Shown: positions 1-12,790, counted from the stretch's first letter. The stretch: DNA of 64,000 nucleotides from Ampelocalamus luodianensis (GCA_036346255.1 CM070638.1:36084394-36148393), one strand, 5' to 3'. The notes: generated from the letters alone by a model not told the origin. Program-made: numbers and translations.

Positions 1-88
1 TTGAGCCAAAATATTTAATTACCATTCTCATTACATGCAAACCTTTTAAGTTATCATCATGCTCAACATAGTGGCCTGCAACAGCACC
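1..88. other. left-edge flank, nothing recognised
   Basis: AT-rich sequence to the left of the Harbinger-like element. No open frame or repeat structure is visible in this short stretch. Confidence 0.5.
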
Positions 89-91
89 TTA

Positions 92-114
92 GGGTGTGTT
101 TGGTTGCCCGCATG
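92..114 (+). repeat. left terminal inverted repeat of Harbinger-like element
   Basis: Begins GGGTGTGTTTGGTTGCCC. It matches the reverse complement of 13755-13777 at 22 of 23 positions and is preceded by TTA. Confidence 0.65.
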
Positions 115-1477
115 GACTTAGCCTGCACCACCAGATGCAACATTTCGGGTGTTTGGTTGCCTGCAAGCAATATTGGGCTTGGCTCAGCTCGTGCAAATAT
201 TCCTCCTGGGCCTTGCCCAAGGGAAACGTCCCAACCGAGCTTCGTGCCAAGCCAGGCTGAGCGGATGTAGGCGCACGCGACTCCGAGGCATAGATGATGC
301 ACCCGCGCGTGCATGACCCTAGTGCTAGGGTTACCCCTAGCCATCCTCACTCCATCCGCATCGCATTCCTCATCCTCGCTGCTCTCACCGCTCTCTGCCC
401 CGACCTTGCTCTCGCCTCCCCTCACCGTTCGCTCATCTCCCCCGTTTCTCTTCCTCTTCTCGTCTTCCTCATCATCTTCTCTACAACATTTCCCTCCCCA
501 AAGCTCAATTTGAGCCCATGACCGCGCCGCGCTTGTGCCGGCTGCCGCGCCCACCTCGCTGTTCCTGTCAATCTAACGAGCTCCACCCACTTCCTTGCAT
601 GTCACATCATGTTCCAAAATCGTCACGATCAAAACCCCCCAACCAATTTCTGTTTCTGTCCACGGGAGCTTGCGCTACGGTCTTCTTTTCCAACTTTAGC
701 TCGAAACCGCCTCCATCGCTGTCATCCTCCTGATGAACCATTCCTCAATTACCCTCTATCGGAGCATCGCCTCACCTCCCTATTCCTTCCCCCACCACCT
801 ACTCCGGCTCCCCCTCCCCGTAGCACTGCCACCACGATGAACCCGTCGTGCCACCTCGGGCTCATGCTATTGGCCTTCCTCGGCCGCTCCCTGCTTCCAC
901 CAACTGGTCCGGTGAGCTTCCCTTGTCGCCCTGGTGCTCATGCTCCCCTCCTTCATCTCCCTCTCCCTATCCAACACCGCCACCGCTTCTTCCTCCACCA
1001 GTTCCGGCTGCCGCGCACTATCGCCCGACTACCACTGTCCACCTCAGTCGCGATACCACCTCTAATGGGAGTGCCTCCCCCTGGGCACTCCATTTTCACC
1101 CTCACCGGCGTCGCACCTCGGTTGCCCTTCCCTGTATCTCCTCTGCTTTGTGCTCCCTCTCTTTGTGTGTTTAGATGCGAGGGATCACCATGGGCCCACC
1201 TATAAGTGGCCCAATGACAGTGTCCACGATCTAGTGCTCACAGTGTAATGTCTAATGATGAGTAGGATAGTTAGCATGCAACTCATAGTGGATTAATTAA
1301 AAATTGTAGAAATGGGATTGATACTGTTTAGATAGGAGCATTTCTACAATTTTGAAATACATCATTTGAATAAAATCTGCAATAAGGTGATAATTAATTA
1401 ATGAATTCCTTATCAAATTGAAGCCTCATAGCAATTAGTAATTAATTGAAATACATCATTTGAATCAAGTTAGTTAG
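115..1477. other. left arm of Harbinger-like element, C-rich, no convincing gene
   Basis: From about 340 to 1200 the plus strand is strongly C-rich, giving overlapping proline/serine/leucine-rich open frames in several phases (for example 609-1205, 198 codons). No domain is recognisable. The skew, rather than selection for coding, may explain the open frames. It could also be a captured piece of host gene. The last 280 bases are AT-rich and contain the direct repeat AAATACATCATTTGAAT (near 1355 and 1449). Confidence 0.4.
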
Positions 1478-2160
1478 TGACGAGGATTAAAACCTCTATG
1501 TATTATTTTTAATACATAACAGACCATACGTCTTCATGGTCGTAACCCATGATGTGCACGACCCCACTGGTCGTAGAGATTCAAGAGGTTACACAGTGGG
1601 TACCCTGGTCTGACGAAGGCCTGTGCCAAGCTCCCGATCAGGAGAACTGCTCGTAAAAGGTATGAACTGATATTTGGAACTGATTCCAGGTATATTCTCT
1701 GCCGTGTGATGAATGAAACACGTGCATATTCCATACCACACGACGTTTTTTTATCCTGAAACACTGATAAACAACCACCGTGCGGTTAAGTATCTCATAA
1801 ACATACAAGCGCCGAACGGTTGACTCTCCATCAACCGTCATTCAACTCCAACCAGTCGCGACGCTTCACATCAAGTAACTGCCGCCTCTTCAAGAGCTAT
1901 TTAAAGATGGAGCATGGACGGAACAAGAGGCCCTGGACATCAGACTGAAGCATAAACCTTAGATTCGTGTTTTAAGTCTGGCATTGTAAGATAACAAGTA
2001 GTACTCTCGGTGTAAACAAGAGTAGTTCACCATCTAGTCAGGAGGCATCCCCTGTAAATCCTAGTTCAAACTAATAAAAGAGCAGTCCCATTATCTCCCT
2101 AGATCTTCCACGTCTCTTTCTCCTTTTCTTTTCGTAAGATCGACGTCTTGATCGTCGACA
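1478..2160 (+). repeat. 5' LTR of Tat-type gypsy element
   Basis: 683 bp, TG...CA termini, and matched almost throughout by 12791-13472. It contains a TATA-like CTATTTAAA at 1897-1905 and a polyadenylation-type AATAAA at 2073-2078, the order expected for U3-R-U5. It starts directly after the GTTAG TSD. Confidence 0.9.
1897..1905 (+). promoter_or_regulatory. TATA box in 5' LTR
   Basis: CTATTTAAA lies about 170 bp before the AATAAA signal of the same LTR. The equivalent site in the 3' LTR is at 13209-13217. It is the probable transcription promoter of the element. Confidence 0.55.
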
Positions 2161-2161
2161 G

Positions 2162-2180
2162 CTGGCGCCGTCCGTGGGGA
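2162..2180 (+). other. primer-binding site of gypsy element
   Basis: One to two bases after the 5' LTR comes TGGCGCCGTCCGTGGGGAA, which has the TGG start expected for pairing with a tRNA 3' CCA. The exact tRNA cannot be named without a search. Confidence 0.6.
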
Positions 2181-2187
2181 ACGTAGC

Positions 2188-4572
2188 GTGGAATCTTGGA
2201 AGAAGTTCTTTGCTCATCAAATCTTTGTTCATTCCCCGTTTATAATCGCTCATGCGGTTATTGCGGGATGTTGGGACGAAGAAAATTGGTTCGACCTGGC
2301 AGACTACTCCAACCTCGACATGGACGCATGCATTCGCGCCATTGAGGAGAACGGAGATTCTTCATCGTCCTCCTCCGCCACTGGCTCGCCCATCGCAGAT
2401 ATCAGCGAGGCCAACCGAATGGATGAGGATACACCACTACGATCAGTGGTGTTTTTAGAGGAAGTGTTTCCGACCGGTTCGGAACACCCAAAAGCCTCTG
2501 CAAGCCTGGACTTTTCGACCGACGAAAAAGGTGACGAAAATTCAACACTGCAATTCGAGGATCAATATACCCTTGATGCGATCATGGTTGACAGGTACTC
2601 ACCGACGGCTTTTGGCAATTTCAGGAGCCAACCGACACCTAGTGACGGTGTCAATGAAACCCCCATTGGTCATAAACCAAGTGGGGATGATAAGGCTCAG
2701 CATACGATCGACAATTCGCCGGATCAGGTTGAGACCCTTACGAAGACCTCAAGAAGTGCTGATCACCAACCAATCTCCATCGTGGAAGCTTCTTGCAGAA
2801 GCTCTGAAAGGCTCTCCATCGATTACGACGGAAGCTCATTGGAGGATCACTACTGGAAGCATGAGGTCAATGCAATCGAAGATACAGATCAGAATGCCGT
2901 GTACGGTCCTCCATACGTTGCCTCGCCACCACATAATAATGGAGATGGTACGAGCGGTCAAGCACCAAATGCTAGAGGTAACAGAACTGGTGGACATCCA
3001 TCAGTTAATTCGCTTGTTCCTGCCTCAGCCAATGTAAGGGATCAGGCAAGACCGACCAGGAGATCGGGGGATTCAGGCCATTAGACACCCTCTTCTGGCA
3101 GAAACCCTTTGAGAGCTTCGGTAACAATACAAAACCTGCAGCGAGTTAGAGATATGTTAAATACTTCTGACACTGCTTTGGCAGAGACTCCAGGTTTTGT
3201 CTAACTTGTAGGTCAAGTATCAGAGATTATCCAACAAACTATGCAGCGCACAGAAGCATATCGGGGACGAAGGCACTCGCAAAGTCAGACCATGACTTCA
3301 TCTCAGCATTCTTCCCGAAGCAGGGGCCAGCATGGACGTATTGAAGACCAGCTGATACCAAGACCACCTCGACGATTCCGACCAACAAGTCATGAGGGGA
3401 GAACACTGTTCCAGGAATCCTCACCCTCACTTTGTCGAGAGGAGCAATCGCTTGGACCTGGTGATCGTCGACATCATCTAAATCAAGCAAGCGGTCGGAG
3501 GCATTTTAGCAACGTCCACGACCGAATCGGGACACCGGAGCACCAGGAATCTAATCTTAGAAATTGGTCTCCGACCGATTATAATCCGGCACATTTTCAA
3601 AGAAGGCGCCATGAAACTATCACAGGTTGTCGAGCCTTCTCCGCGGGGCTCCAGGCTGTGCGTTGGCCAAATAGGTTCCGACCGGCCAATTTGGATAAAT
3701 TCAATGGGATCCAAAATCCTTTGGAGTTTCTCCAGATATACACCACCGCTATCAGAGCTGCTGGTGGTGATGAAAATGTAATGGCTAACTATCTTCCCAC
3801 GGTGTTAGAAGGATCAGCCCGATCATGGTTGCTCAACCTACCGGTCGGGTCTGTGTATACTTGGGAGCAACTTTACGACCTTCTGATTGTAAATTTTTAG
3901 GGTACGTATGATCGCCCTGGAAAGGAGGATGATCTCCACAGAATCCGGCAAAAGTCTAATGAGACTCTCCGGCAGTACATCAAAAGATTTAGCCAGGTTC
4001 GTAACTCAATACCAGAGGTTGCAGAATCTTCTGTTATCCAAGCCTTCAAAGCGGGATTGAGAAACCGAAGGTTTACAGAGGATTTAGCTATACATCCTCC
4101 ACGAACAACCATCGAGCTGTTCGACATGGCTGACAAGTACGCGACAGCCAGTGAAGCGGTTGAGTGGAACGAGGCCATTGATCGAAAAGATAAAATCCCC
4201 CAATCTAGCTTAGACAGGACAGAAAAGAGGCAAAAGAAGGCTCTCAAGAAAAAGAAACACGGCAAAACCAACGATAAGGTGGTTCTTGCGGTTCCTGAAA
4301 ATTTTACCAAGGGAAGAAAGGATTATTTTGGTCATGGCAAGGCTAAAGCTCCGACCAATGAATACAAGAAAAATAAGAAGTGGTGTCCTCTTCACCAGCA
4401 AGCAAGACACGACTTGCGCAATTGTCGTGCTTGGCAAAAGAAACTGGAAGATTATTATGCAGGTAAAGGTCCACTCCCGTCAATACAAGAGCTCGGGGAG
4501 ACAAGCTCCAAGAAGGACAAAGACGGTGACGAGGAAATGGAGACCAAGAACCACAGCACACTGTCGACATGA
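2188..4572 (+). pseudogene. gag: gag of Tat-type gypsy element, interrupted
   Basis: One reading frame runs from 2188 to the stop at 4570-4572 but contains in-frame stops at 3082 (TAG), 3202 (TAA) and 3898 (TAG). The N-terminal third is acidic and serine-rich without a known fold. The part from about 3660 to 4200 resembles the retrotransposon gag domain: NRFRPANLDKFNG, then LEFLQIYTTAI, and ARSWLLNLPVGSVYTWEQL, followed by SNETLRQYIKRF. A lysine-rich stretch follows (about 4200-4300), then a CPLHQQARHDLRNC motif at about 4384-4425 that probably stands in for the zinc knuckle. In a working element gag forms the virus-like particle and binds the RNA. The downstream protease frame overlaps its last codon in another phase. 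Three stops make it non-functional. Confidence 0.8.
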
Positions 4573-5340
4573 TCTTCGGTGGGACTTATTCGTACGAGTC
4601 CAGACGTCATCTGAAGGCCATAGAGCGAGAAGTCAACCTTACCGAACCTTCGATCGTCGTTAAACCTTCAAGGTGGTCGGAGACAATAATCTCCTTCAGC
4701 AAAGAAGATTGCCCTATTCCTTCAACTCGACCAGGTAGGTTCCCTATTGTCGTTGAGCCTACTATTAATAACTACAAGGTTAATTGGGTTTTGATAGATG
4801 GGGGTAGTTCTTTAAATATTTTATTTGCAAGCGCATTGGAAGACATACAGATTCCCAAATCCAAGGTAAAACCTGTGAAATATGCCTTCCATGGCATAGT
4901 TCCTGAATCTACCGCTAATCCAATAGGGCACTTGTCCCTACTGGTCACGTTCGGAAGACCCGACAACTTCCGGACAAAAAAAATCATTTGATGTGGTAAA
5001 TTTTGAAACCGCATATAATGCAATTCTTGGTCGTCCAGCCTTAGCAAAATTCCTGATAGCTACGCATTATGGTTACCAAAGTTTGAAAATGTCGGGGCCA
5101 AAGGGTATCATCACAGTTCGAGGTGATCAGAAAACAACCTACGCATGTGATCGAAAATGTTTAGAGCTGGTCGATGAACTTCCGACCAGGGGAACTAACA
5201 CCACTACCATGCAGGTCAAACACTCGAGACCAAAGATGACACCAAAACATTCCGACCAGATAAAAGAGGTACAACTCGACAAAAGCGCTTCTCCAGAGGG
5301 TGCCAAGATACTGGTCGGAGCAAGACTCAACCTTAAATAG
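4569..5340 (+). pseudogene. aspartic protease region of gypsy pol, frameshifted
   Basis: The frame from 4569 contains LIDGGSSLNILF at about 4788-4823, a variant of the retropepsin active site (D-[ST]-G-[AS], here DGGS as common in plant gypsy elements). The frame ends at 4989-4991 and continues in another phase from 4993 (VNFETAYNAILGRPALAKF, typical of the protease C-terminal part) to a TAG at 5338. In an intact element it would cleave the Gag-Pol polyprotein. The frameshift near 4990 and the stop at 5338 disable it. Confidence 0.75.
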
Positions 5341-7468
5341 GAAGAGTCGCTCGTCTCCTTCCTCCGAGCAAACCAGGACGTATTCGCCTGGCAGGCGTCC
5401 GATATGCCTGGAGTCCCCAGGGAGGTGATCGAGCATAGGCTAGCTCTGCAGCCTAACAGAAAACCGGTCAAGCAGAAACTAAGACGTTTTGCATCTGATC
5501 AGAAGGAAGCAATCCAGTCGGAGATTGACAAGCTTCTCAAAACTGGGTTCATTCGTGAGGTCGACCACACAGAGTGGCTCGCCAATCCTGTAATGGTTAG
5601 AAAAGCCAATGGAAAATGGAGAATGTATATCGACTTTACAGACCTTAATAAAGCTTGTCCGAAGGATGATTTTCCCCTTCCTCGCATTGATCAACTTGTA
5701 GACTCTACTTCCGGGTGTGAGTTATTAAGTTTTTTAGATGCTTATTCAGGGTACCACCAGATTAATATGAGTAAAGAAGATGAAGAGAAAACTTCCTTCA
5801 TCACTCCATATGGTACTTACTGTTATGTAAAGATGTCATTTGGTCTAAAAAATGCTGGTGCAACATTCCAAAAGTTGATGCAAAAACCTTTAGTCCGCAG
5901 ATAGGTCAGAATCTTGAAGCCTACGTTGATGATCTGGTCATAAAAAGCATCAACGTCGGTGATCACATTCCAGATTTACAAGAGACTTTCAATAACTTAA
6001 GACGCCATAACCTTAAGTTAAATCCAGAGAAATGTGTGTTCGGAGTTTCATCTGGAAAGCTCCTTGGGTTCCTAGTTTCGACTAGGGGCATTGAAGCAAA
6101 CCTAGTAAAAATCGCCGCCATCGATCAGATGCGCCCTCCGACCACAAAGAAGGAAGTTCAGAAGTTAACCGGCTGTATGGCAGCGCTAAGTCGTTTCATA
6201 GCACAGTTAGGTGAAAAAGAACTACCTTTCTTTAAGCTTCTCCGGAAACATGGAAGTTTCAAATGGACTAAAAAGGCAGGCAACACCTTCAAAGAACTTA
6301 AACGATACCTTGTGAGTCCCCCGATCTTAGTTTCTCCAAGATTGGGAGAGACATTGCTGATTTATGTGGCTGCAACGTCACAAACGGTCAGTGGTGTGCT
6401 TGTCGTAGAACGTGACAATGTCCAACGACCGATATATTACATAAGCGAAGTCTTACACGGACCAAAAAAAGATATCCGCAGGTACAAAAGTTGCTCTATG
6501 GTCTCCTTATGACTTTAAGGAAACTAAGGCATTATTTTCAGGCCCATAAAGTGGTCGTACCAACTGGATATCCTCTTGGTCAAGTCTTAGGAAACAGGGA
6601 GTCATCAAAACGAATAGCAAAATGGACGGTTGAGCTTGGGCGTTCGACCTGTATTTCAGCCCACGAACAGCAATCAAGTCCCGGGCAATAGCAGAATTCA
6701 TTGCTGAATGGACAAACCCTGAACCCACCCAAGGGCCTGAGTACGAACACCACGATGAGTGGACAATGTACTTTGATGGTTCCTTGATGCTCCACGGCTC
6801 GGGAGCTGGGGTCGTCTTGATTTCCCCTACTGGTGAACAAATCAAGTACGCTATTCAGTTAAACTTTCCTGCTACTAACAATGTGGCGTATCATAAGGAT
6901 TGTCGGCGATTTCGAGCTTCGAGCAGCACTCGCTCTTTCGGATTCGAGATTGCTAGTGAAAGGTGATTCTCAACTAGTAGCGAATCAAGTGGGGAAAGAG
7001 TATCAGTGCTCTAGTACCAAGATATCATCATATCTGGCGGAAGTACGGAAACTTGAAAAGCATTTCTTCGGTTTTCAGATCCAACACATTCCTAGAAAGG
7101 AAAACTTTCTGGCAGACCAGTTGGCACGGATGGCTTCTACAAGGACATCCGTCCCGCCCAGAGTTTTTCTCGAGAAACTTGATTCACCCTCGGTAGTCGA
7201 GCCTTCCGAGGACATAGATGTTCGCAAGGACGTTGCACACCTCGATTATGCAAAAAAGGATGCTCCACAGGTCGATGATGGTTGGCGCCATCACGATCAC
7301 GGTAGAGATTGGATGACATCGATCTACAATTATCTTCAGCATGACCTCATTCCAGAAGATGATGTAGAGGCCGATCGGATAGCACGAAAAGCCAAATCAT
7401 ACACTCTAATTGAACGTACCTTGTACAAGCAAGAATCTCACGGAGTGTTGATGAGATGCATATCTTAA
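5341..7468 (+). pseudogene. reverse transcriptase and RNase H of gypsy pol, frameshifted
   Basis: RT begins in the frame after the 5338 stop and shows the gypsy series of motifs: WLANPVMVRKANGKWRM (about 5573-5623), LNKACPKDDFPLPRID (about 5644-5690), LSFLDAYSGYHQI (about 5726-5765) and FGLKNAGATFQ. A frameshift near 5895 precedes the catalytic AYVDDLV (Y-V-D-D at 5922-5933). The thumb follows to 6510, with another shift near 6490. RNase H is recognisable from WTMYFDGSLM (about 6760-6790) and, after one more shift near 6890, KGDSQLVANQV and HIPRKENFLADQLARMA. The frame stops at 7466. At least three frameshifts prevent synthesis. The order RT, RNase H, then integrase is what assigns the element to Ty3/gypsy. 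Confidence 0.85.
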
Positions 7469-7483
7469 TCGGCTGGCATTAAA

Positions 7484-8548
7484 TTGCTAACCAAAATTCA
7501 TGGAGGAGTCTTTGGAGCCCATCATTCCTACAGAACGTTGGTTGGTAAAGCCTTTAAGCAAGGATACTACTGGCCAACTGCTCTTCATGATGCAAAAGAG
7601 CTCGTGACGAAGTGCGTACAATGTCAGTTTCATAGCCAACAAGTACACCAGCCGTCCCAAGCTTTGCAAACAATTCTTCTTTCTTGGCCTTTTGCAACCT
7701 GGGGACTAGACATTCTGGGACATTTCTCAAGAGCACCCGGGGGCTTTGAGTTCCTCTTCGTCATGATTGACACATTCACTAAATGGATCAAAGCCGAGCT
7801 AGTTGTGAAAATTACAACTGAGGCTGCTAAGAGGTTTCTCACAAAAAATGTGATTACACGATTTGGTATGCTCAGTCGTATAATCACGGATAACGGTACC
7901 TAGTTCTCAAGCAATAATTTTCAGAAATTCTGTGACGACCCATGTATCAAGATACACTACGCTTCTGTTGCTCATCCACAGAGCAATGGAGCAGCCGAGC
8001 GAGCCAATGGTATCATAATGCAAGGAATCAAACGACGAGTTTTCGACCAGTTAATTACACGGTCAGGGGCTTGGGTTCAGGAACTTCCTTCTGTGTTATG
8101 GGTCGTTCGTACCACAACTAGTCGTGCGACCGGTGAAACACCATTCTTTTTAGTTTACGGGGGTGAAGCCATGCTTCCTCCAGAACTAAAAATTGGTTCT
8201 ACTCGGACTGATTGTTTTTCTGAAAATGATCAGTGTGAACGATGACTTGATGACATCAATTTCCTTGAAGAACGACGAAATCAAGCTTTAATATGATCAG
8301 CGATCTACCAACAAGCCATGCGTCGGTACCACAGTCGTAAGGTGCAACCTCGTAGCCTAGTTGTAGGTAATCTGGTTCTTAGAAAAATTCAGAACCAAAC
8401 GGGTCGCAACAAACTTTCACCCAAGTGGGAAGGTCCGTACACTGTGGTCGAAGTCGCCCGACCAGGTTCGGTACGGTTAGCTATGTCGGACGGGCAGATC
8501 TTGTCTAATTCTTGGAATATTGATCAATTGCGTAAGTTCTTTGTATAA
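7484..8548 (+). pseudogene. integrase of gypsy pol, with in-frame stops
   Basis: All of it is in one phase. The N-terminal HHCC zinc site is visible (HGGVFGAHH ... CVQCQ, about 7499-7630). Catalytic core residues follow: D in WGLDILGH (about 7705), D in ITDNGT (about 7890) and E in SNGAAERANG (about 7983-8010). The C-terminal part after 8318 (PKWEGPYTVVEV, about 8423-8456) resembles the GPY module of gypsy integrases. Stops at 7466, 7901, 8243 and 8294 break the frame. The enzyme would insert element cDNA into chromosomes. The final stop is at 8546-8548. Confidence 0.85.
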
Positions 8549-9540
8549 TTTCCTGTATTTATTTCATATTTCAATAAAGATGCATTTCCTTTCCAAAGAT
8601 AAGTATGGTTGTTTATAATTATTATTTGTTGCTCATGGTCATATACCATTATTGTTGATGACTGGTCGGAGAAGACACTAATTCTCTCCGATATCCCTTT
8701 ACAAAAATTACGAGAGATCTCCATTACTCATTAGTGCTGACTTAGATGTCAAATGTCACACGGTCTTAATCGTGATCATTGCTTCAATGATTCCCACGCA
8801 CGACCACATACTCTTTTCTCAAAGAAACATACGAGTATATAGAGTACAACTCAGACAATACATATGGTATTCTTATTTTGAGAATTCAAAAATTAATACT
8901 TTATTTCAACATTCTGTTCTACTCGAGTTTGGCTACTGGTCGGGACACTGAAAGCCTCCTAGTCGAAGTCTCTCCTCTCTGCATGTGGTCCTGCCCACTG
9001 GAAGGAGCTTCCTAGTGACGGTCCTTTTCCTACGATCCTCGCTGCCAGTCGGATTTGAGCATGAGCACGTTTTGTGAAATATTTTACAAATCTTCAATTC
9101 TTGGGATTCATTACGACCAGTTTCGAATAATTTATATAAACAAAGGTACTTATCATTTTTCTTTTTTGCATACATATTTTTGCATATCTTCTTATCATCA
9201 AAGCAAGTCTTGTTATATCTTCAGACTATATTTGGTATCAAACAGTGATTCGATAATGGATAAGATCTAGACTAGTCAAAATCATAACCAGGTTAAGACC
9301 ACATGGTTTCCTAGTTTTCACTAGATCATTTTAATAAACATTATCAGCACTTCTTCCATGGTCGTCATTATTACTTAGTTTCTTGGTCTACTGCTTCTTT
9401 AGTAACGTTCATCTACTAAAATAAGCAGTCGGGGGCTAAAAAATATATATGGGAATTTAATGACATTGATAAGACAAAACAAGAACTTTGTTGATGATAA
9501 AAGGTAAGTTTTATTTACACAGTTTAAATATTACATTCAT
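8549..9540. other. untranslated interior of gypsy element between pol and antisense ORF
   Basis: AT-rich sequence without convincing coding capacity. GTCGGGGGCT at about 9427-9436 resembles the polypurine tracts of this lineage, but it lies 3.3 kb from the 3' LTR, so it is either an internal tract or chance. Confidence 0.45.
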
Positions 9541-12443
9541 CTACTTGTTAGAACCACCAGACTGGTCGCTGCGTGATGGAGATCCGACTTCCATTTCCTC
9601 AGCAACTTTCTCTCTGAGAGGCCTTACTTCCTCGAGAAGTTTTGTTGCTTCATCTTCGGAGCAGTCGAAGTCTTCTTCAATAGATCCAAGACGAACAGAG
9701 GGGTCGGAAGCTTTCAGTTTTGCTAAGGCAACACTAACTCCATTTGCACTGGCTTCCTTCATCGTTTTGGCATAGTTCTCTCGAAAGAGTGTTATCATTT
9801 TCTTGAGATCTTCGAGTTGATGGCCGAGAAAATTGATTCTCTCTGAAGGGTCTTTCAGAATGGGCAGTTGTGTTCCCGACCCCAGGTCGAAGAGCATCTT
9901 GTTCAGAGTCTTGACTTTGTCTTCAAGACTCTGATCAAGTTCAGCCCCTTGGCCACGCTCAAACTCGAGGGTTCTTTCTGCTCGTATAAGTGCTTCAGTT
10001 TTTTCTGTACGAGTGGATAAAAAAAAAGAGTCAACATATACTTTAAAAATAGGAGTCATGGAATACTGGTTAAGTCTACGACCAGTTACCTTTGATTTTC
10101 TTCTCACAAGAGTCGAAAACCTCCTTTTGCCTGGTCATCGCATGTTCGATTGACCGGTCTTTACTTTGATTTTCTAACCTAAGTTCTATTATCATGGCTT
10201 CCTTAGCCACAACCTCTTCTTTAATTTTCTCTAAATTTGTCAAACATGGTAGAAAGAGAGGATGGAGTTATGAAAGAGGAACATGATGATAAAATGTAGG
10301 AAGTCAAGTTAAAAGAGTGAAAAGTTCTTACTTCTCAATTCGGAATGCTTTTGCTCCAGAGTTTTTATTCGCTAGGTCAGTCCTCCGACCACAGCATAGT
10401 TCTTGACCACATGCTACAAAGATAAGTTTCTTTCTTTGGTATGTTTTCAAAGAAACTTCAAAAGAAAGAATCATAATGATGGTCGTAAAGAACACTTACC
10501 CGAATTGCCACGTCATTATATTCGGCAAAAATCATATCGGGACCCATCTCAGTTTGACGGTCCGATATCTTTCCCTAGGTCTCGTCAAGTTCCTTATCCT
10601 CGATAAATGGGGGGGGAATGGAACTTGTTAGCCTGAGGAGTACTTCCAAGAGAAGGTGGAACCTGTTGGGAATCTCCAGGGATGACTACCTTCGGAGACG
10701 GAGTGAGGATCACTAAAGGATCCTGAGCAGATATCCGTGCTGATACCTGCTCTCGGGGGCTTCTTTAACCACTTCATCTTTTGCAGTATTAGTCTGAGGA
10801 GTGTCCTGATCAGGAACCTCCACGACCACCTCTTCCCTAGGAACCTTTTTCCGAGGGGTGTTCTGGTCGGAAACAACTGGAACACCAGAAGATCTACGAA
10901 AAAAGAAAGTAAGGAAGATCAAGGTTCCAACATATAAAAAATAACCAAGGTATGTATGTACATGACTTCTTCATTTAAATATATCTGGTCGATTTTTTGA
11001 GTTTGACCTTATAATGCATCGGAGTAAAATCCGTTGCGCTGGCCTTCTTCTTCTTCTCAACCAATTTCACCGGTTCAGAACCAGCAGGGTTGATTAGATC
11101 TTGCACATCCACTGATTGACAATCAGAAGCAATATCCATGACCAGTTGGTCAAGGATAAAGTCCCTGATCGCCGGATCAGTGGGTGTAGATTCGTCAACC
11201 TCCAAAACAGTAGCTTCAGTGGCCACTGGTGGGTCCTCAGCGACCTTGCTGGAGGGTACGGCAACCGCCTAAATAAATCATCAAAGATAATTAGGCGATG
11301 AAAATCATTTGTCTAAATATTATTCATGCTAGGTCACCTACCTCTGGAAGACTGACATCCTGTATGGTCGTAGGGGTGGTCGGATCATCAATCGGCTCAC
11401 ACCTTTCAGTGGCCTCGTTGATCCTCAACCCGACCGACTACACATCAAAGAGGATTTATGGTATACCGATCAGAAATAATATGTATGATGAAGGGAAAAA
11501 CCATAGTTGAGATAGTCTTACCTTAAGTCTCTCGATCCTCTCTTTGGCGGAAACAACCGCTAAGATCCAGGGGAAACTGGGCTTGTCGCCAGGCTTCGAA
11601 TCTTGTCAGAAGATAAAGCTGTAAAGGTAAAATAGAAGACTTAAGGATACATAAATAATCAACTAATATAGGCAAACTGGTCGGAATCACTCAGGGATTA
11701 CCCCCTTTGGAATCTTTGGTCGTATCATCACGACCAATATACCAGAGCATCGGGTATGCTCGGGCTTTCAAAGGACTAATCCGGTGCATAAAAAAATCCT
11801 TCACTATGTGTCAAGATGTCAAACCTTTGACACTAAGAAGCTTGATAGCTTCGGCCTATCTTTTTATCTTTCCCTCATTTTCTGTGGAGGAGCGCCACCT
11901 CGGATTCTTAACCGCCTTCTTATCAGAATAATAAAGGCTGTCTTTCTTCGTGACTGTCATATAGAACCAACTCTTCTTCCACGACGACCACGAAGATTTT
12001 GAGTACATGAATATGTACTCATCGGCTTTTCCGTCATGGAGGCGCAAGGTGCACTCTCCAAGTGTTCCTATCGTCTTCCCAAACTTCGTCATCCTGTAGT
12101 AGTACTTGAACTGATCCAGATCTGCGGGAATCCCCAAGTACGCTTCGCAGAGATAGATGAAGATACTGATATTGGCAATAGCATTGGGAGCAAGATTTAC
12201 CAATTCGACTTCATAATTCTCCAAAACTTTGGGAAGGAAGTGGTGGATTGGCAGTCTAAATCTACATTCAATATATGAAAGGAAAACCAGAATTTCTCCA
12301 TCTTCATTGCTCGGAAAATGCTCTCCAGCCGCTGATCTCCAAGAAATCAGACTCTTGTTAGGAAGCATCCCGATCTTCTCCAAACTCTCTAGCTTCTTCT
12401 CGCACAAGTCGGAAACCGACCAGTTAGTGATTTGGTCCGACAT
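9541..12443 (-). pseudogene. antisense extra ORF of Tat-type gypsy element ('putative gypsy-type transposon' domain protein)
   Basis: Four reverse-strand segments lie between integrase and the 3' LTR: 12443-11856, 11226-10975, 10885-10628 and 10107-9541. The first starts MSDQITNWSV and contains FRLPIHHFLPKVLENYEVE and NISIFIYLCEAYLGI, which match my memory of the plant 'putative gypsy type transposon' family (Pfam Transposase_28). The last segment is charged and helical (LEFERGQGAELDQSLEDKV, LLEEVRPLREKVAEEM), a likely coiled coil ending in a stop at 9541-9543. The middle segments are lysine- and proline-rich. The pieces may be exons separated by introns or fragments of a broken frame; I could not fix all junctions. 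Its function is not known. An antisense ORF at this place is a known feature of some Tat elements. Confidence 0.6.
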
Positions 12444-12778
12444 GATCAAGTTTCTTTTGGATGAGGAAAGAAAAGGAGGTCGAAGGCAGTTTTTTTACTC
12501 AGGAGATGAAGAAGGAAAGAAGGAAGTAAAAAAAAACCTAAGTCCACAAAGGGGTTTTTATAAGCTTCAGAATTTCTAACTGCAATCGGGAGTTACACAA
12601 AAAGTCCAACGGACAAAAATCTTTTTTCCAACGGACGCAAAAACTCTTCGATTCCCAAGGTAAGTTCTCAACTTTAAAATCAATATAAACCGCTTCAAAT
12701 GTCATTGCATTTAATGAGCGTCAGCCCGATACGACTTCATCGGAAGAAAGGTGTTCACACGACCTATTCATTTAAAGT

Positions 12779-12790
12779 TCGAGGGCTAGC
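12779..12790 (+). other. polypurine tract of gypsy element
   Basis: TCGAGGGCTAGC lies immediately before the 3' LTR. It is purine-rich only in part, but in the position and form seen in related Tat elements. Confidence 0.5.

Noticed and set aside
609..1205. 198-codon plus-strand open frame
   Set aside because: Proline/serine-rich, overlapped by other frames of similar kind in a C-skewed block, no domain, no splice or promoter context.
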